From contig JASAMV010006379.1 of the NCBI GenBank assembly GCA_030248065.1, forward strand, positions 19,632-83,631: a stretch of 64,000 bases of DNA. The letters run 5' to 3'. The DNA is from Rhynchonema sp. JSB1_4. Taxonomy: Eukaryota; Nematoda; Chromadorea; Monhysterida; Xyalidae. The translations under genes were made by a program, and so were the position numbers. Under the pieces are notes generated by a model. That model was not told where the DNA came from. It did not search any database and saw only the letters and a program-made list of their open reading frames with translations. Below, in pieces: positions 12,382-23,723 of the stretch; position 1 is the stretch's first letter, and the number at the start of each line of letters is the position of its first letter.

Positions 12382-13024
12382 AGGGGGCCTTTCGCATTTC
12401 AAACCCCCTTCAAACTTCGCATGTGTTTAGACAGCGGTCAATGCGTCATAAAAGTCAAACACCGGAGGTCTAACGTTCAGCATGCGGCCAGGAGATGTCC
12501 TTCAAGAGGAACATCCGCGAACAAAATCAAATGTGGACCAGCCCAATTTCTACCTGCGCATTCAGGCAACTCGCCTGATGACAAGGGCGGTCAAGGCGCA
12601 GAATGTTTCGCACGATATTTGCCCCTGCCTCACTATAGAATTTCGCTTTTCTTTTTATTTCGAATTGCAACGAATTGTTCATGCGTGGCAGCTAAATGTT
12701 TCAAGGGCTGCTTGTCGCGCTGGAACAATTCGTTGAAATTCGAAATATAAAGAAAAGCGAAATTCCATAGTTAGTGGTGTTGCACGTTTCATGCGAAACA
12801 TTCATTCTCCTTGACAGCTTTTTGATCAAGCAGTTTGCCTGAATGCGCAGGTATAAATTGGGCTGGTCCGCGGCGCACTTTGTTCCCGGATGTTCCTCTT
12901 GAAGTGCATCTCCTGGTCGCATGCTGCAGATTGCGTTCTTGGTGCGTGAGAGTTTAATAACGCCCTGAACAATATTCAAATGCGTGCAAAGTTTGAAGGC
13001 GGTTTGAAATGCGAAAGGCCCCCT
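12382..13024. mobile_element. TTAA-flanked long-TIR MITE (643 bp)
   Basis: TTAA at 12378-12381 and 13025-13028 brackets inverted ends AGGGGGCCTTTCGCATTTCA / TGAAATGCGAAAGGCCCCCT. The arms remain alignable almost to the centre (CATGCGGCCAGGAGATG vs CATCTCCTGGTCGCATG), so the whole element is a palindrome. The TTAA target suggests piggyBac-type mobilisation. No transposase is encoded. Confidence 0.85.
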
Positions 13025-13334
13025 TTAATTGCGCTTTGCTTAATTAATTAATTGCTTAATAGCGCAAATCATGTTTGACGCAAAAATGCGCTTCTGCTCC
13101 TCTCTGACAGAAAACATTTCAGGTCCCGCAATTTTGTTTTACGGCATGTTGGCTTACGCACGCCGTTGTATTGTCAACCACCATCCTCGAAGAATGACGT
13201 TTCATTTTGTTTGCTGTGCAATTCAATGGAGATGATTTGTTTTTTTGTAGGTTTCTTCGCGCAACGCGCTGCGCAAGTAAAATAACACCTGTGCAGCATT
13301 TCGAAATGTTTTGTTCACCCCTTTATTTCAAACG

Positions 13335-13556
13335 TATAGTCCAACAACAGCCAATGCAGAATTTATGTCCACTGCGTTGCCTGATCCGCAAAGCACATAC
13401 CGCTTGATGCAACATTATAAACACACCCACGCAGCCAGCCAACACACACAAGCTGCCTGTGTGTCTGTGCTTGTAATGTTGCATCACGCGTAATGTGCTT
13501 TGCGGATCAGGCAACGCAGTGGACATAAATTCTGCATTGGCTGTTGTTGGACTATA
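13335..13556. mobile_element. TA-flanked palindromic MITE (TAGTCCA ends)
   Basis: The ends read TATAGTCCAACAACAGCC and GGCTGTTGTTGGACTATA. The inverted arms (through TGTCCACTGCGTTGCCTGATC) run for about 90 bp around a CA-rich loop. A TA target duplication fits the Tc1/mariner group. A relative with the same TAGTCCA terminus is at 44970-45331. Confidence 0.8.
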
Positions 13557-15132
13557 GCAGCTCATCGTAGTCGGGTTCTGCCTCCTCTTGTTTTATGTTG
13601 GTGCTGACTTGGGTTTGTGAGCTCTCAACAAGCTGAGCAAACTATATACGTGCATGGGTGCGTTGTTTATTTACCAAAGCGTCTGTCAGTCATAAAGTTC
13701 AGTAAACTAAACGGTGTGCTTCGGTTTTGCACCGGGCTGCGGGTGCAAGCGTGCTGGTTCTTGCGCTTGTTTTTCTCAATGTGTTGAAGAAGGTTTTGCC
13801 GTGACACAGGGCAGTATTTCCGATCAAATAAATAATGCAGGATTTCGATATTTTAATCTCTTATTCCAGCATGAATTATATCCTGTGATTAGATGACTGT
13901 TGTGCGTCGGTTTCCCGTGATCTTGCGAAATAGTTCGCCATTCACGTATGTTTTTACATCGCTTCCCCTCTATGAGTCATAATCCATGTACATCATGTGT
14001 GTCCATCTTTTCGCGTGCTATATTCTGATCACAGAAATTGTGACTGCCAACTGGGGCTATTCTATGTGTTTTTTTATATATCCGCATCCGTAAGAGAAAG
14101 GAGTGCCCATGTGTTTGGAGATGTACCGTCTTGTCTCTCGGCGTTATTTCCAGACGGTTCCTGAATTTTCTGGCATGTTTCAAATCTTAGTCTTGTGACC
14201 GAGGTGTTTTCGCCGAACACAAGAGATGACGTTTGCTCGCGCCTCTGTGTTCAAGCTTCGTAAACACCGACTATGCAGAAAATCAATACTCTGTGCTCTC
14301 AGGCCGCACTCCTGTGCGTCATGCAGAGACAGACAGTCATGTGCAATTCTGCATGTGTTCATGCTCGAAAACTCGACCCTGCCCGCTGCCACTAGTGTCT
14401 GCATGATACTTGTGCAAATGCGAGCGTGGTGGCTGGTTGGGCAAACGCCCACTATATATATTTTTGGCATTACATTGCTGTTCTTTCTGACTGTGACTCG
14501 GTGCTGTGCTGCAATGTTGTCGGTTATTTTTTCGTAAATGTGCTGGGTTTCAGAGCTCTTGGTCTTGAAAACCCCCAAAAAAATGACGGTTGGCATCAGA
14601 GCGTTTCTGTATTTCATTTCGTCATCACAAACAGCGATGTCGGATGTCTCGCATCACTTTTATAACTGTGTTTATGTTATTATGTTATTAACTGTGTTTT
14701 TATGTTATTTATAACTGTACACACGTTGCTTTGAGCTGATACGACATGATCTTCCTGTCGTTCACACATGACGTTCCCCGCAGCCAGACCACTTGTGCGT
14801 TGCTGCCGTTGCTAGGTCAAGTCACGATTGAATCAGGTTGCTAACCGTTTCCATGGGCAACTGCATTTGTTTTCACAGAACGAAATAAAAATCTTGCAGG
14901 CATTTCTGAGCTTTCTTGCTCGAATTTCCTTACTTATCATGTGATAACATTGACTACAAGTTGCGGATGTTTGTGTTTCTGTAAAAAGTGTGACTTTTTT
15001 CAGCCATTGTCGGAACTTTAGGGATGCAGTTTAGTTAAAAATAGATCTGTCTTATTTTTTCAGGGAATTATTTTGACGTCGCCTAGTGTTCAACTACTGT
15101 AATCCCGTTCGAACGCCAAATTCCGTTCCAAA

Positions 15133-18100
15133 ATGTCGCAACCGCCTCCCTATGGTTCCTATCAACCACCGCCGCCTGCTGGATGGGCCCCGCCGACCGG
15201 TGGTATGTCTAATGGACTTGGATTAATTTAGAATATTGGTGCCAAATTACAATATTGAGCTGCTTTATGCTAAAAAAACAGGCGCCAGGTCACTCCAGCT
15301 AGTCGAGCCTGATTCCAGGCCTAACCTATGCGGGGCTTGATTTTGTGCTGTCTGCTGCACGAACTACTTTCTCAAGAAAATATCCCACAAAAACAAAAGT
15401 GTTGCTTGTCTCCAATGATGCAGTTTGTCCGGGTGGTACACATGCATACGGTGGAGGGGTCCAGCGCGGTAGATATAGATATCTGAGTGCAACCCACCCC
15501 CTCAATAAAACGAATTGCAGGGTACGGACCCCCGCCTGGCCAAGGTTTCAGCGGTCAGCCCCCGATTCCCCCACCGATGCCCCACATGGGCGGGATGGCC
15601 GGCGCCTACGACCAGGGGGAAGCCGGGCAACCCAAGTACAGCTCGCAAATACAATTCAGTGATAAGTCGATCAGGGCTGGTTTCATCAGAAAGGTTCGGT
15701 GAAATTTTGATTTTCTGTGTGTTTTTTGTGGCAACCTTGTAGTCATCTGCTGCATTCGTGGTCGCACTGATGCTCGTGTGACAAAATGGGTGGATAAAAA
15801 AAGCACATTGTGTTTTTCACAATTGAGCTGGCTGAGATAGACGAAGTATCTTGTATTTCTACACGTGAAAATGTTTTTCAGGCGTTGTTTAGGATTGTGT
15901 AGAAATGGTTTCCTCTGATGCTCTGTCTGTTGTGGTAAATACGATATCCAAACCCAATGCCTAAATATATACCAGCTAACAAGCATCCCAATCGAAACAT
16001 CATTCGCACACTTCAGCACACATTTTAGGTGTTCACCCTGCTAACGATCATGTTACTGGTGGTGGCTGCTGTCGTGTGCGCATTCGCATTCAGTGAAAAC
16101 GCGCAGAACTGGGTGCGAAGCAGTGGCTGGGGCATGGGACTCTATTGGGCGTCATAGTGAGTGACTGATCGGTTATTATTTGTTTAGTTTGTTTGCACGT
16201 ACATGTACGGTTAGTGAAACATCAGCGAGTCGACTGTCTGTCAGCCAGCACTGGTCGATTATGTGCGTGCACCAACTAGGGATCGGAAGGTATCGGGCAT
16301 CGGCACCCAAAAAGCGTACCCCCGATACCGATCCCTGACACCGACCTGTGCGCACCGCTGGCGCGCTTGGCTGATGTTTCACCACAATTAGAGAGTGTAT
16401 GGAATTGAGGGGCTACTTCTGTGCTCAGAAGCGGAAATCAATTAGGATAAAATGTTTTGCCAACTTCATATCGTCAGCAGTTTCCAGTTTTGAACAATGG
16501 CAATGGCTTGTCAACAAAGTTCTTTTCGTCCGAAAAATTTGTGAAAAATTCTAATAACAGTCTTCGTTATTCGCGGTTGCGTGATTGGGTTTTTGGGCGC
16601 GAAAGTTCCGAATGTTGGTTTGGGTATGGTTGGTTTATTGCTCTCAGTGACGCATAAAACCATGCACGTAAATTAGTGATAGAAGCAAAGTTACAAGACC
16701 GGGTGGGACAATTACGGAAATGAAAATAGTTACAACACTGGTTATAACAAAACCACAACAAGTAAAAGCTACAAAAAGCGCCCAGGAGAGAGAAAGATCA
16801 CGGACATCAGGACAGATCACAGGACATGTTAACAGAACTGAAAATTATGCATTAATCCTCGTCCTCTTCAAACGACAAATGTCGGGCTCAGAGGGCGCAT
16901 ATTGGGATCAGTCCATATTGTCAACAGTCCAGAACAGATGGTGGGTTGGTGATTGACCGTCACTTCCGTGTACCACCATTTAGCGACGTGGCTGGCGTCC
17001 CCAGGCTGACGTGAATGCGTATCGAACGAGACATCGCCATATACATCCCGTTGACCGCATCCGGACGCGGTGGCGATAGAGCCCTTGGTTTGGGTATCAC
17101 CCCCCAAAAACATATCACGCCATCCGCTACAATGTTGACGCTTCCACTTTGAAGAAACCAACCAACCATGACCATTGAGCATAACCTAATCTCTCATTCC
17201 CCTTTTAGTGTATGTTTCCTGGTGGTCTACTTGGCTTTGGCCTGTTGCGAAGGCGTACGACGCAGTTTCCCCACCAATATTATCTGTCTGGTTGTGCTGG
17301 TGAGTCTATTTTTGTTTTGGTTATTTTTTTGAGTCTTACGTATTTTATCTTGTCGCAAATTTCAGTTGTTCCGTTATTCAGGTGATGTCAGGCATGGGCA
17401 GAGTCAGATCGTCAAGAGTTTTTCAAAATCAATATAATAGCCATTTTGGGAGAAATATAAATGTTTCACATTGATCATAACCTAGCTTTATAATTGTAGG
17501 GAAATCAGTAAAACGACCCCTCTCACACTGGCGAAAAAACGGTATTCGACATTTCGTGAAAAAAAAACGATAAAGAGCCGCAGTCTATAAGGATAGAGGC
17601 CACCCAAATGCATTTTTGAGGCGCACTAATGTTGATACAAACAAACGCTGCCGCCAGTATTCGCGAATCCCTGTCAGAAAAGCAAGATTTTTTGCTGGAC
17701 TATTTTGTCTCCAACAGGACAGATGAGAAGGAAAAACAGAAAAGTTGCTTTCCTAATAAAAACCGAGCAAAAAATAAGGAAAAAAATGTAGGGAAAAGGG
17801 CTCGCCCAATAAAAAAACGAATAAAATGGGAAAAAAGGAAAAATAGATAAAAACATGGACGAGGCAAAAATGATTTTGTGAAATTGCGCAGAAAGTGGAA
17901 AACTTTATTGTCACAGGATGAAAAAGAGTGTGTCGCCAATTGCAATGTTTGTAGACAGTGGCCATCGCGTACATGACAGCAATGATCACGGCGTTCTACA
18001 AAACAGAGATTGTGTTCTTGGCAATGGGTATCTGTGCGGCGTGCAGTTTTTCGATCATTCTGTTCAGCATGCAGACAAAGGTATGTGCCTGGCTGATGTT

Positions 18101-20744
18101 TCGTGCACATTATGTGGTGGGGGGTGGCAAAAGTACCGTCAGACAATGCAGCAGGTATTTTTTTGCTTTGGAGATCGTGTGCTTTTGTACTTATAGCGCT
18201 GGTGGAATCGAGCGTGGTGCTCGGATCTATCCGTTTTGTGCATTCTGCAGAACATTTTCATCGCAGCCTAAAATTTTAAATCTTGAACTCGTCGAAAGTC
18301 AAATTCTGTGCATATTTAGAGAAATCTAAACTCATGAGTTATTTTGGTTGGGAGCATATAATCCTGGTTGGAAATACAATGTGCAAAACCTATGTAATCA
18401 TGCGGCAACCCCGATTTCAAAAGTTTGATACGGACTGGAACAATCAATGTTTCACCCCCTTGCAGTACGACTTCACATCGTGTATGGGCGTGATGTTTGT
18501 GATCTTCATGGTCATCTTCTTGTTCGGTATTGTCGCCATTATCGTCACCATGTTCTATCCGCAGATGAGAGTGAGTGGTTATTTGGTTATCTGGTTTTCT
18601 GTTGTCTTTTGGTTATTGCGAGTTTGAAAATTGTTTGTATCATTTTTGTAATGGAACTAACATTCTCTCTTGCAGTTCCTGTACCTGATCTACGCTGGTC
18701 TGATGGCCCTGGTCTTCATGGTGGTACGTCTTTTTTATTTTCTTGTTGAAAAATTTCACGGGGCGTTTTTTTCAAATAACTGATGTGTGTTGGGCCACCA
18801 CCCACCAAGCAGTCACACACACTAAGACCAATGAGTGATGCCTTGCGATTCACAATTCGGTCGAACCGTACGCCCCCGTGGGCAGAGCGTACGTTGTACG
18901 CAATGCTTTCTCTTGTCCGTTCTCGTGGTCAATTCAGTCGGACTTGCTTAATAGGAACATACTGAGTGAATGAATCTGACCTTAATCTTGTTTATTCGCA
19001 TTTGTTTCACCATTTCATGCGCCAGAGTAGGTAGGCTTTATGTTGAGTGATGTTTCACGCCACACATGACTAAACATTTGCAGTACCTGGCTATCGACAC
19101 GCAGCTGGTGATGGGCGGGAAGAAGCACGAAATCTCACAAGAGGACTGGGTATTCGCGGCCATACAACTGTTCATGGATATCATCTATATATTCTGGTTC
19201 CTGCTGCAGGTCATTGGCGGATCCAGGTTTGTTCTGCTAAGCGGAGGGGAGGTGAAATTTGGCAGAACTTTTTAGGATTGATACAGGAGAAGGTGGATCA
19301 GGGCCGTCTTTTTTCTGCCTATAAATTTAATGGAATTATTTTAAACATCTTTGCTGTCGTTTTTTCGGCGGTGATCACGCTATTACCCGGCAGTGGTTCA
19401 CGTGTCGGCTTAGGCGTGCGCAAAGGCACACAATCAACCATGCTGTTGCGTCTAGTGAAGGGCTAGGGCTGAACCGCCTAAATTTGGACCTGGGCCTAAG
19501 CCTCAGTGCAGGCTTCAGCCTGAGCTCAAAACCACTGTTTGTTGGGTCCCGCTTCGACCAGCGCAGGTTTTTTTGACTAACATCTTCTCAATAACCAACA
19601 GTACGCTATTATGATCCCATATTGGAACTTATTTGCTGAGGGTATATTAGGTGGCTGGTTTCCAATCTTTGTGTCGGTGTTGTGAAACGTAGCTGGTGAT
19701 GTGCCTGTGCATGTGGTGTTTGCTTGGAAATTCTGAATTTCTGGCTTGAGGGTTATCTAGCGTATGGCTTTAGGTGGCAGTTCGCGATTCATGAAAATAT
19801 GCGCAGTTTTGAATGTCATGTGGTCATTGATGTCTGCACGTACCAATAGGACGGGAAACACGGCAGAGGAAGGATGTTTCTGATACATCGACCAGTTCTA
19901 AACTTATAACACACTTATTTTTTCTAACCTGAGTGGCTAAAGGGTGTGTCAGTCAACCATCACCAAACGCCCCCATTTCCTTGGGTAGAAATGAAGCATA
20001 GCGCCACCCTGATATCGTCTGTAAAAACCGCGTCTTCTAACTCGCTCAACCGTGAAATAAATAAGGTTATACTTCCAGCAAAGGCAAATATTTGTATCAG
20101 GTCGTCTGACCAGCTTCATGTCTCGGTCTGGATTGGCTAATTGATGAGCCGAACTTTATGTATTTGATTTTGCTCCAGAAGTAATCCTCTCGATTTCCAT
20201 GCGATTTAGCGAGCTGAAAGACGCGGTGTTTTGCAAACAATGGGTGATATTTTCGAAACGGTGTAAAGGTCAGTTGGGTGTAAAGGTCGGTGGAAAGCTC
20301 GGTCGACAGCTCAGTGTGATAGACCTCGGTGTAAACTTGAAACATTCCACGTTAATAACAGGCAATGTTTCACGTTTACACCGAGCTACGCCGACCGAGC
20401 TTTCGACCGAACTTTACGCCGACCTTTAGGCCACTCTCTGACAAAAGCAAAAAGCAAAAAGTTTAACACACACTTTTTGCTTTTTGCTTTTTGCTTTTGT
20501 CAGAGAGCAAAAGCAAAAAGTTGACTTTTTGCTTTTTGCTTTTGTCAGAGAGCGGCCTTACGCCCAACTGACCTTTACACCGTTTCGAAAATTCCACCCA
20601 ATATCAACTCGATGCTGTCCTTCATTTGTAACCGAGAAAATTTGGGATGTTGGCTGACGTCCGGCACACCGTTTAATGCCAGCCTGCTGTCCCATCACAC
20701 CAAGTTTTATTTTTCCTCCATTTTGTTTCAGCAACCGAGACTGA
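15133..20744 (+). CDS. TMBIM / Lifeguard (Bax inhibitor-1 family) membrane protein
   Basis: Nine exons in consistent phase: 15133-15202, 15521-15693, 16029-16156, 17209-17299, 17955-18080, 18466-18570, 18676-18723, 19084-19226, 20732-20744; about 298 aa. The first about 65 residues are Pro/Gly/Tyr-rich cytosolic sequence, as in GRINA/FAIM2-type Lifeguards. Seven hydrophobic helices follow, including VFTLLTIMLLVVAAVVCAFA and MGVMFVIFMVIFLFGIVAII. The diagnostic C-terminal block YLAIDTQLVMGGKKHEIS-EDWVFAAIQLFMDII carries the Asp residues of the family's Ca2+/pH-sensing site. By family, it is an ER/Golgi or plasma-membrane Ca2+-leak channel that dampens apoptosis. The last exon codes only for SNRD-stop. 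A second possible terminal exon is at 22316. Introns are rich in dispersed repeats. Confidence 0.93.
17515..17650. repeat. Dispersed repeat related to 8005-8165
   Basis: Shares the TATAAGGATAGAGG and AAAGAGCCGC blocks and the overall order of words with the copy in the Utp12 gene. It lies in an intron of the TMBIM gene. Confidence 0.5.
20238..20603. repeat. Foldback element with AAAAGC-rich loop
   Basis: The left arm GAAACGGTGTAAAGGTCAGT pairs with the right arm ACTGACCTTTACACCGTTTC. Inside, AAAAGCAAAAAG and CTTTTTGCTTTTTG tracts also pair across a CTCTCTGACA/TGTCAGAGAG frame, giving a hairpin within a hairpin. It lies in the last intron of the TMBIM gene. Exact ends are uncertain. Confidence 0.7.
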
Positions 20745-21289
20745 GTCCAAAGACGACGAAGTCGACACAAAGACTGTTAAGCAAGCTACATACCTAAGAA
20801 AGTACTACTACATTTATGGTTGTTGTTGAATGTTAAACTACATGGACTGCACTGCACTTACACTACAGTTATTACTCCTTGCCGCAATCTTAACACAAAA
20901 CGTAACTTTAAGAGGCTGAGCTGACGATTTATTAAAAGTTCGGTAAGTTTACGATATTGTGCTTGATTTGTTTAATGTTTATTGTTTTCGTTTTCTGCAC
21001 GTGTGCTCTTTGTTCATGATAAGAAAATGCTTCACTGCCACCCAGTGATGCAGTTGGTCCGGGTGGTGGAATACATGTATTGTAGATAGCTGGAGGGGTC
21101 CAGTTCGGCTCAGAAGACACAGACAGCTTCGGGGAACAGATTTTTTTGGTACTCATACCTCATTACCATGTTTTGTGGGTATTAACCCCGCACACCCCCA
21201 TATGTACATCACTGCTGCCACTGTTTATAGTTAGGTAAAGATTGGAGAATTTTGATGAAGGATGTATTATTCATACTATCAAGCTTTAA

Positions 21290-21937
21290 ACCTGGCCCGC
21301 CACTATTGATATTTGAAATTTTTGGTTTGTTTTTTTTGCTCTAATTTGGTTGTCGACATCGAGACGAATAAGGTTTATATTCATGACTTTTTGATCTGGT
21401 GCAGATTTTATATCGAAATCAATCGATAAACACCGGTTCTCGGGAACAAAATTAAAAAAAATAGATAGACCCCCACTTCTTGGCAATCACGTCAGCCAGG
21501 AACAAAATTTTGAATTGCCGCAAAATTGTCATAGGCTTACAGTATGCTATTAGGGATTTTACGCTCCCGACTTTACGCTCCCACTACACAGTGCTGCCAC
21601 TGCGCGCGCTTACAACACGTGTGTTATGCACTGACAAACAGAGCGGCACTGTACAAACCGCATGGGCAAGGTCACGTGACTACCGTATGCCTGTGATAAG
21701 AAGCAGTCGGCCATCTTGAATATTTGTTCCTGTCTTCCTGAAATGCACTAAATGGGGGTCTATCTATTTTTTGGAATTTTGTTCCCGAGAACCGAGGTTT
21801 ATAGATTAATTTCGGTATTAAATCGGCACTTAATGGAAAAGTCACGAATATAAACCTTGTTCGTTTCGATGTCGGCAACAGTAATAGATCATAAAAACAG
21901 AACAAAATTTTCAAATATCAATAGTGGCGGGCCAGGT
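21290..21937. mobile_element. TTAA-flanked long-TIR MITE (648 bp)
   Basis: TTAA at 21286-21289 and 21938-21941 brackets inverted ends ACCTGGCCCGCCACTATTGA / TCAATAGTGGCGGGCCAGGT. Further paired blocks reach inward (GATAGACCCCC vs GGGGGTCTATC). No coding frame. It lies between the TMBIM gene and the ionotropic receptor gene. Confidence 0.85.
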
Positions 21938-21980
21938 TTAAGTGAGCTAAATTTTAGCATCGACTTGCTCCTGTGGAGGC

Positions 21981-22140
21981 CATTTCAGCCTTTGTGAAAC
22001 ATCATCCCATAATAGTTCATCAAGCTAAAGTTTTGTATCGACTTGCTCCTATGTGGACCAAACAAACCACCAACAACACAACAAACAAAAACCCACGGCC
22101 ATTTCAGCCTTTGTGAAACATCATCTCATAATAGTTCGTT
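21981..22140 (+). repeat. Local direct duplication
   Basis: GCCATTTCAGCCTTTGTGAA followed by ACATCATCCCATAATAGTTC is repeated about 119 bp later with few changes. TTTTGTATCGACTTGCTCCT also resembles a word upstream at about 21960. Each copy contains the reverse complement of GATGTTTCAC. Confidence 0.7.
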
Positions 22141-22315
22141 ACCCAGTGTGAAGAAAAAGGAAGTTTCACACCTTGTGGCACTTTTAGGTAAAAGTGTTGG
22201 CTTCCAACTTGGGTTCTTCAGATAAACTATCTGTTTTCATTTACATATCTTTCAGGTCCCGCCAAGCACATTTAATTTTTCTGCCGCGAATTCTTAATCT
22301 TTTCTTCTTTTTCAG

Positions 22316-22322
22316 CAACTAA
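22316..22322 (+). other. Possible alternative terminal exon of TMBIM gene
   Basis: A strong polypyrimidine tract and TTTTTCAG acceptor precede CAACTAA. Joined to the donor at 19226, which leaves codon bases AG, this gives Ser-Asn-stop, almost the same end as the nearer exon (Ser-Asn-Arg-Asp-stop). Both acceptors are followed by CAAC. It could also be chance or a splice site of another transcript. Confidence 0.3.
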
Positions 22323-22459
22323 ACGCCACAACGCAACGAGAGAGCAACAATTCAATCACGAAACAAACCGATAAGCTTTGTAATATAATATGGGTTACAA
22401 CAATAATTATACTTGAGACACCGAATGTTATCACATCGTTGTAAACCACGGTATTCATC

Positions 22460-22537
22460 ATGAATATAGTTTTAGTATGTATATTAACTTTCAGTGGTTA
22501 TTTTGTGTACGCGACGACCTTTTTGTTCAATCTATGG
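22460..22537 (+). other. Candidate signal-peptide exon upstream of the ionotropic receptor
   Basis: An ATG opens 26 codons of hydrophobic, signal-like sequence (MNIVLVCILTFSGYFVYATT) and ends at a TGG|GTACGT donor in phase 0. It would supply the missing leader of the receptor at 23724. However, no acceptor in the right phase is seen near 23724, where an in-frame TGA lies at 23718, so the link is unproven. Confidence 0.35.
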
Positions 22538-23723
22538 GTACGTAATTGTGTTCTTAAATTTTTAACGTTGATAATGATATGTGAGGAGGGAAATTCTTTC
22601 GTGTTTTCTAACCGTTGTATGCTGTATTGTTTCAATTTTCTCTCTTTGTATTTTTATTGTTTTGTGCTGGATTTTGGGGGAGAATTCTGTTCTAACCAAG
22701 CGCCATCACGTTCTTCTCCGCGTTCGTTGGTTTCGCAGTAAAGCAGTTTACGTTGTTTCAATGTGTTTTCCGCTCTCAGTCTTTTGTGTGATTTCTTTTT
22801 GTGTTTTTGGTACATGCGATTTTTGTGTGTTGCCGACAGTCGACATGCAGTTTGTGATTATGCTTACTTTTGAGTTGGCCCTCATTTTCGAAGCATCTTT
22901 CTTCACAAAACTGATAGAATGGAGCCTTGGAAGTCATTTCTCTCAGTTTTGCCGCTTGGCGTCTGTGGCCAAAATTGGGGGCAGCTTCCAGTCCAACAAC
23001 TGTAAAACTTTTACTTCTACGCGTTTAATTGTTTGTAATTTCGTCGAACGCTGTGTCCCACCCCTGAACATATGTAAATGTCAGCACACTCTAATAAAGC
23101 ATATACTGTACAGTATATCTACGTTAGTTCGTTATTTTTATTGCTTATTTCGTACAGCCGTGTCCGCAAACATTCCTGTTGTAATTTGCTTCAAAAGATA
23201 GCCGGATCCCGAACAAAAATAATTCCCTGCCTGCGGTGCTTGTGTGTGGGCATTGCATTTGTGTGAATCTACTATTCAGCCAAACGAGTGAATTGAAGTT
23301 ACAAATTAGCGTGAGGCAGCTAATAGTTATGTAAATATAGAGAATATTATGGTGCGCTAAAAGCATGACAAACACATTACCGAAGCTGTTTCCCGGATTC
23401 TGATAGACATATGCTAAACCGAAGAATGATAATCAGTATTGCAGCTTTTGAAACAAGAAGGCACTTCGCTTGAATGAGATGTATTCCTCCCAACGAACCC
23501 CTGGAAACTTTTGCCTTGTGATTTCAATACAAGAAGTCGCCATGAATATTTTAACCTGCGCACAGCTTTGTGTGTGTGTACCTTGTTCACGAACTCGGCT
23601 CATGGCAACGAAGAACAATAAAAAAACTTCGATTTACAGAACAAACTTTATACGAAACCTCGCTGCATTCTGCACGCCCGGTACCAGCATTTAAATTTTG
23701 TAATCAATCAATACAAATGAAAA

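Larger units (their letters stand above)
10981..15132. other. Gene-free interval between Utp12 and TMBIM genes
   Basis: This holds the probable 3' UTR of the Utp12 gene (AATAAA-type signals near 11607 and 11837), then foldback elements at 11436-11600, 11962-12288, 12382-13024 and 13335-13556. From 13560 to 15060 I see no gene. The open frames there lack splice-site context and protein-like composition. The last 70 bp are probably the 5' UTR of the TMBIM gene. Confidence 0.6.

Noticed and set aside
14180..14617. 145-codon minus-strand frame in the Utp12-TMBIM interval
   Set aside because: No recognisable motif, no splice sites in phase and no repeat homology. It is consistent with chance.
20745..20829. 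Acidic open frame (TETESKDDEVDTK) continuing across the last TMBIM exon
   Set aside because: It is out of phase with the preceding donor, which leaves two bases. The in-phase reading stops after SNRD, close to the usual Lifeguard length.
22581..23201. 206-codon open frame on the plus strand, Phe/Cys/Ile-rich
   Set aside because: The composition matches translation of a T-rich intron or 5' region. There are no motifs, and it overlaps the candidate leader intron of the ionotropic receptor. Hydrophobicity alone is not evidence for a membrane protein.
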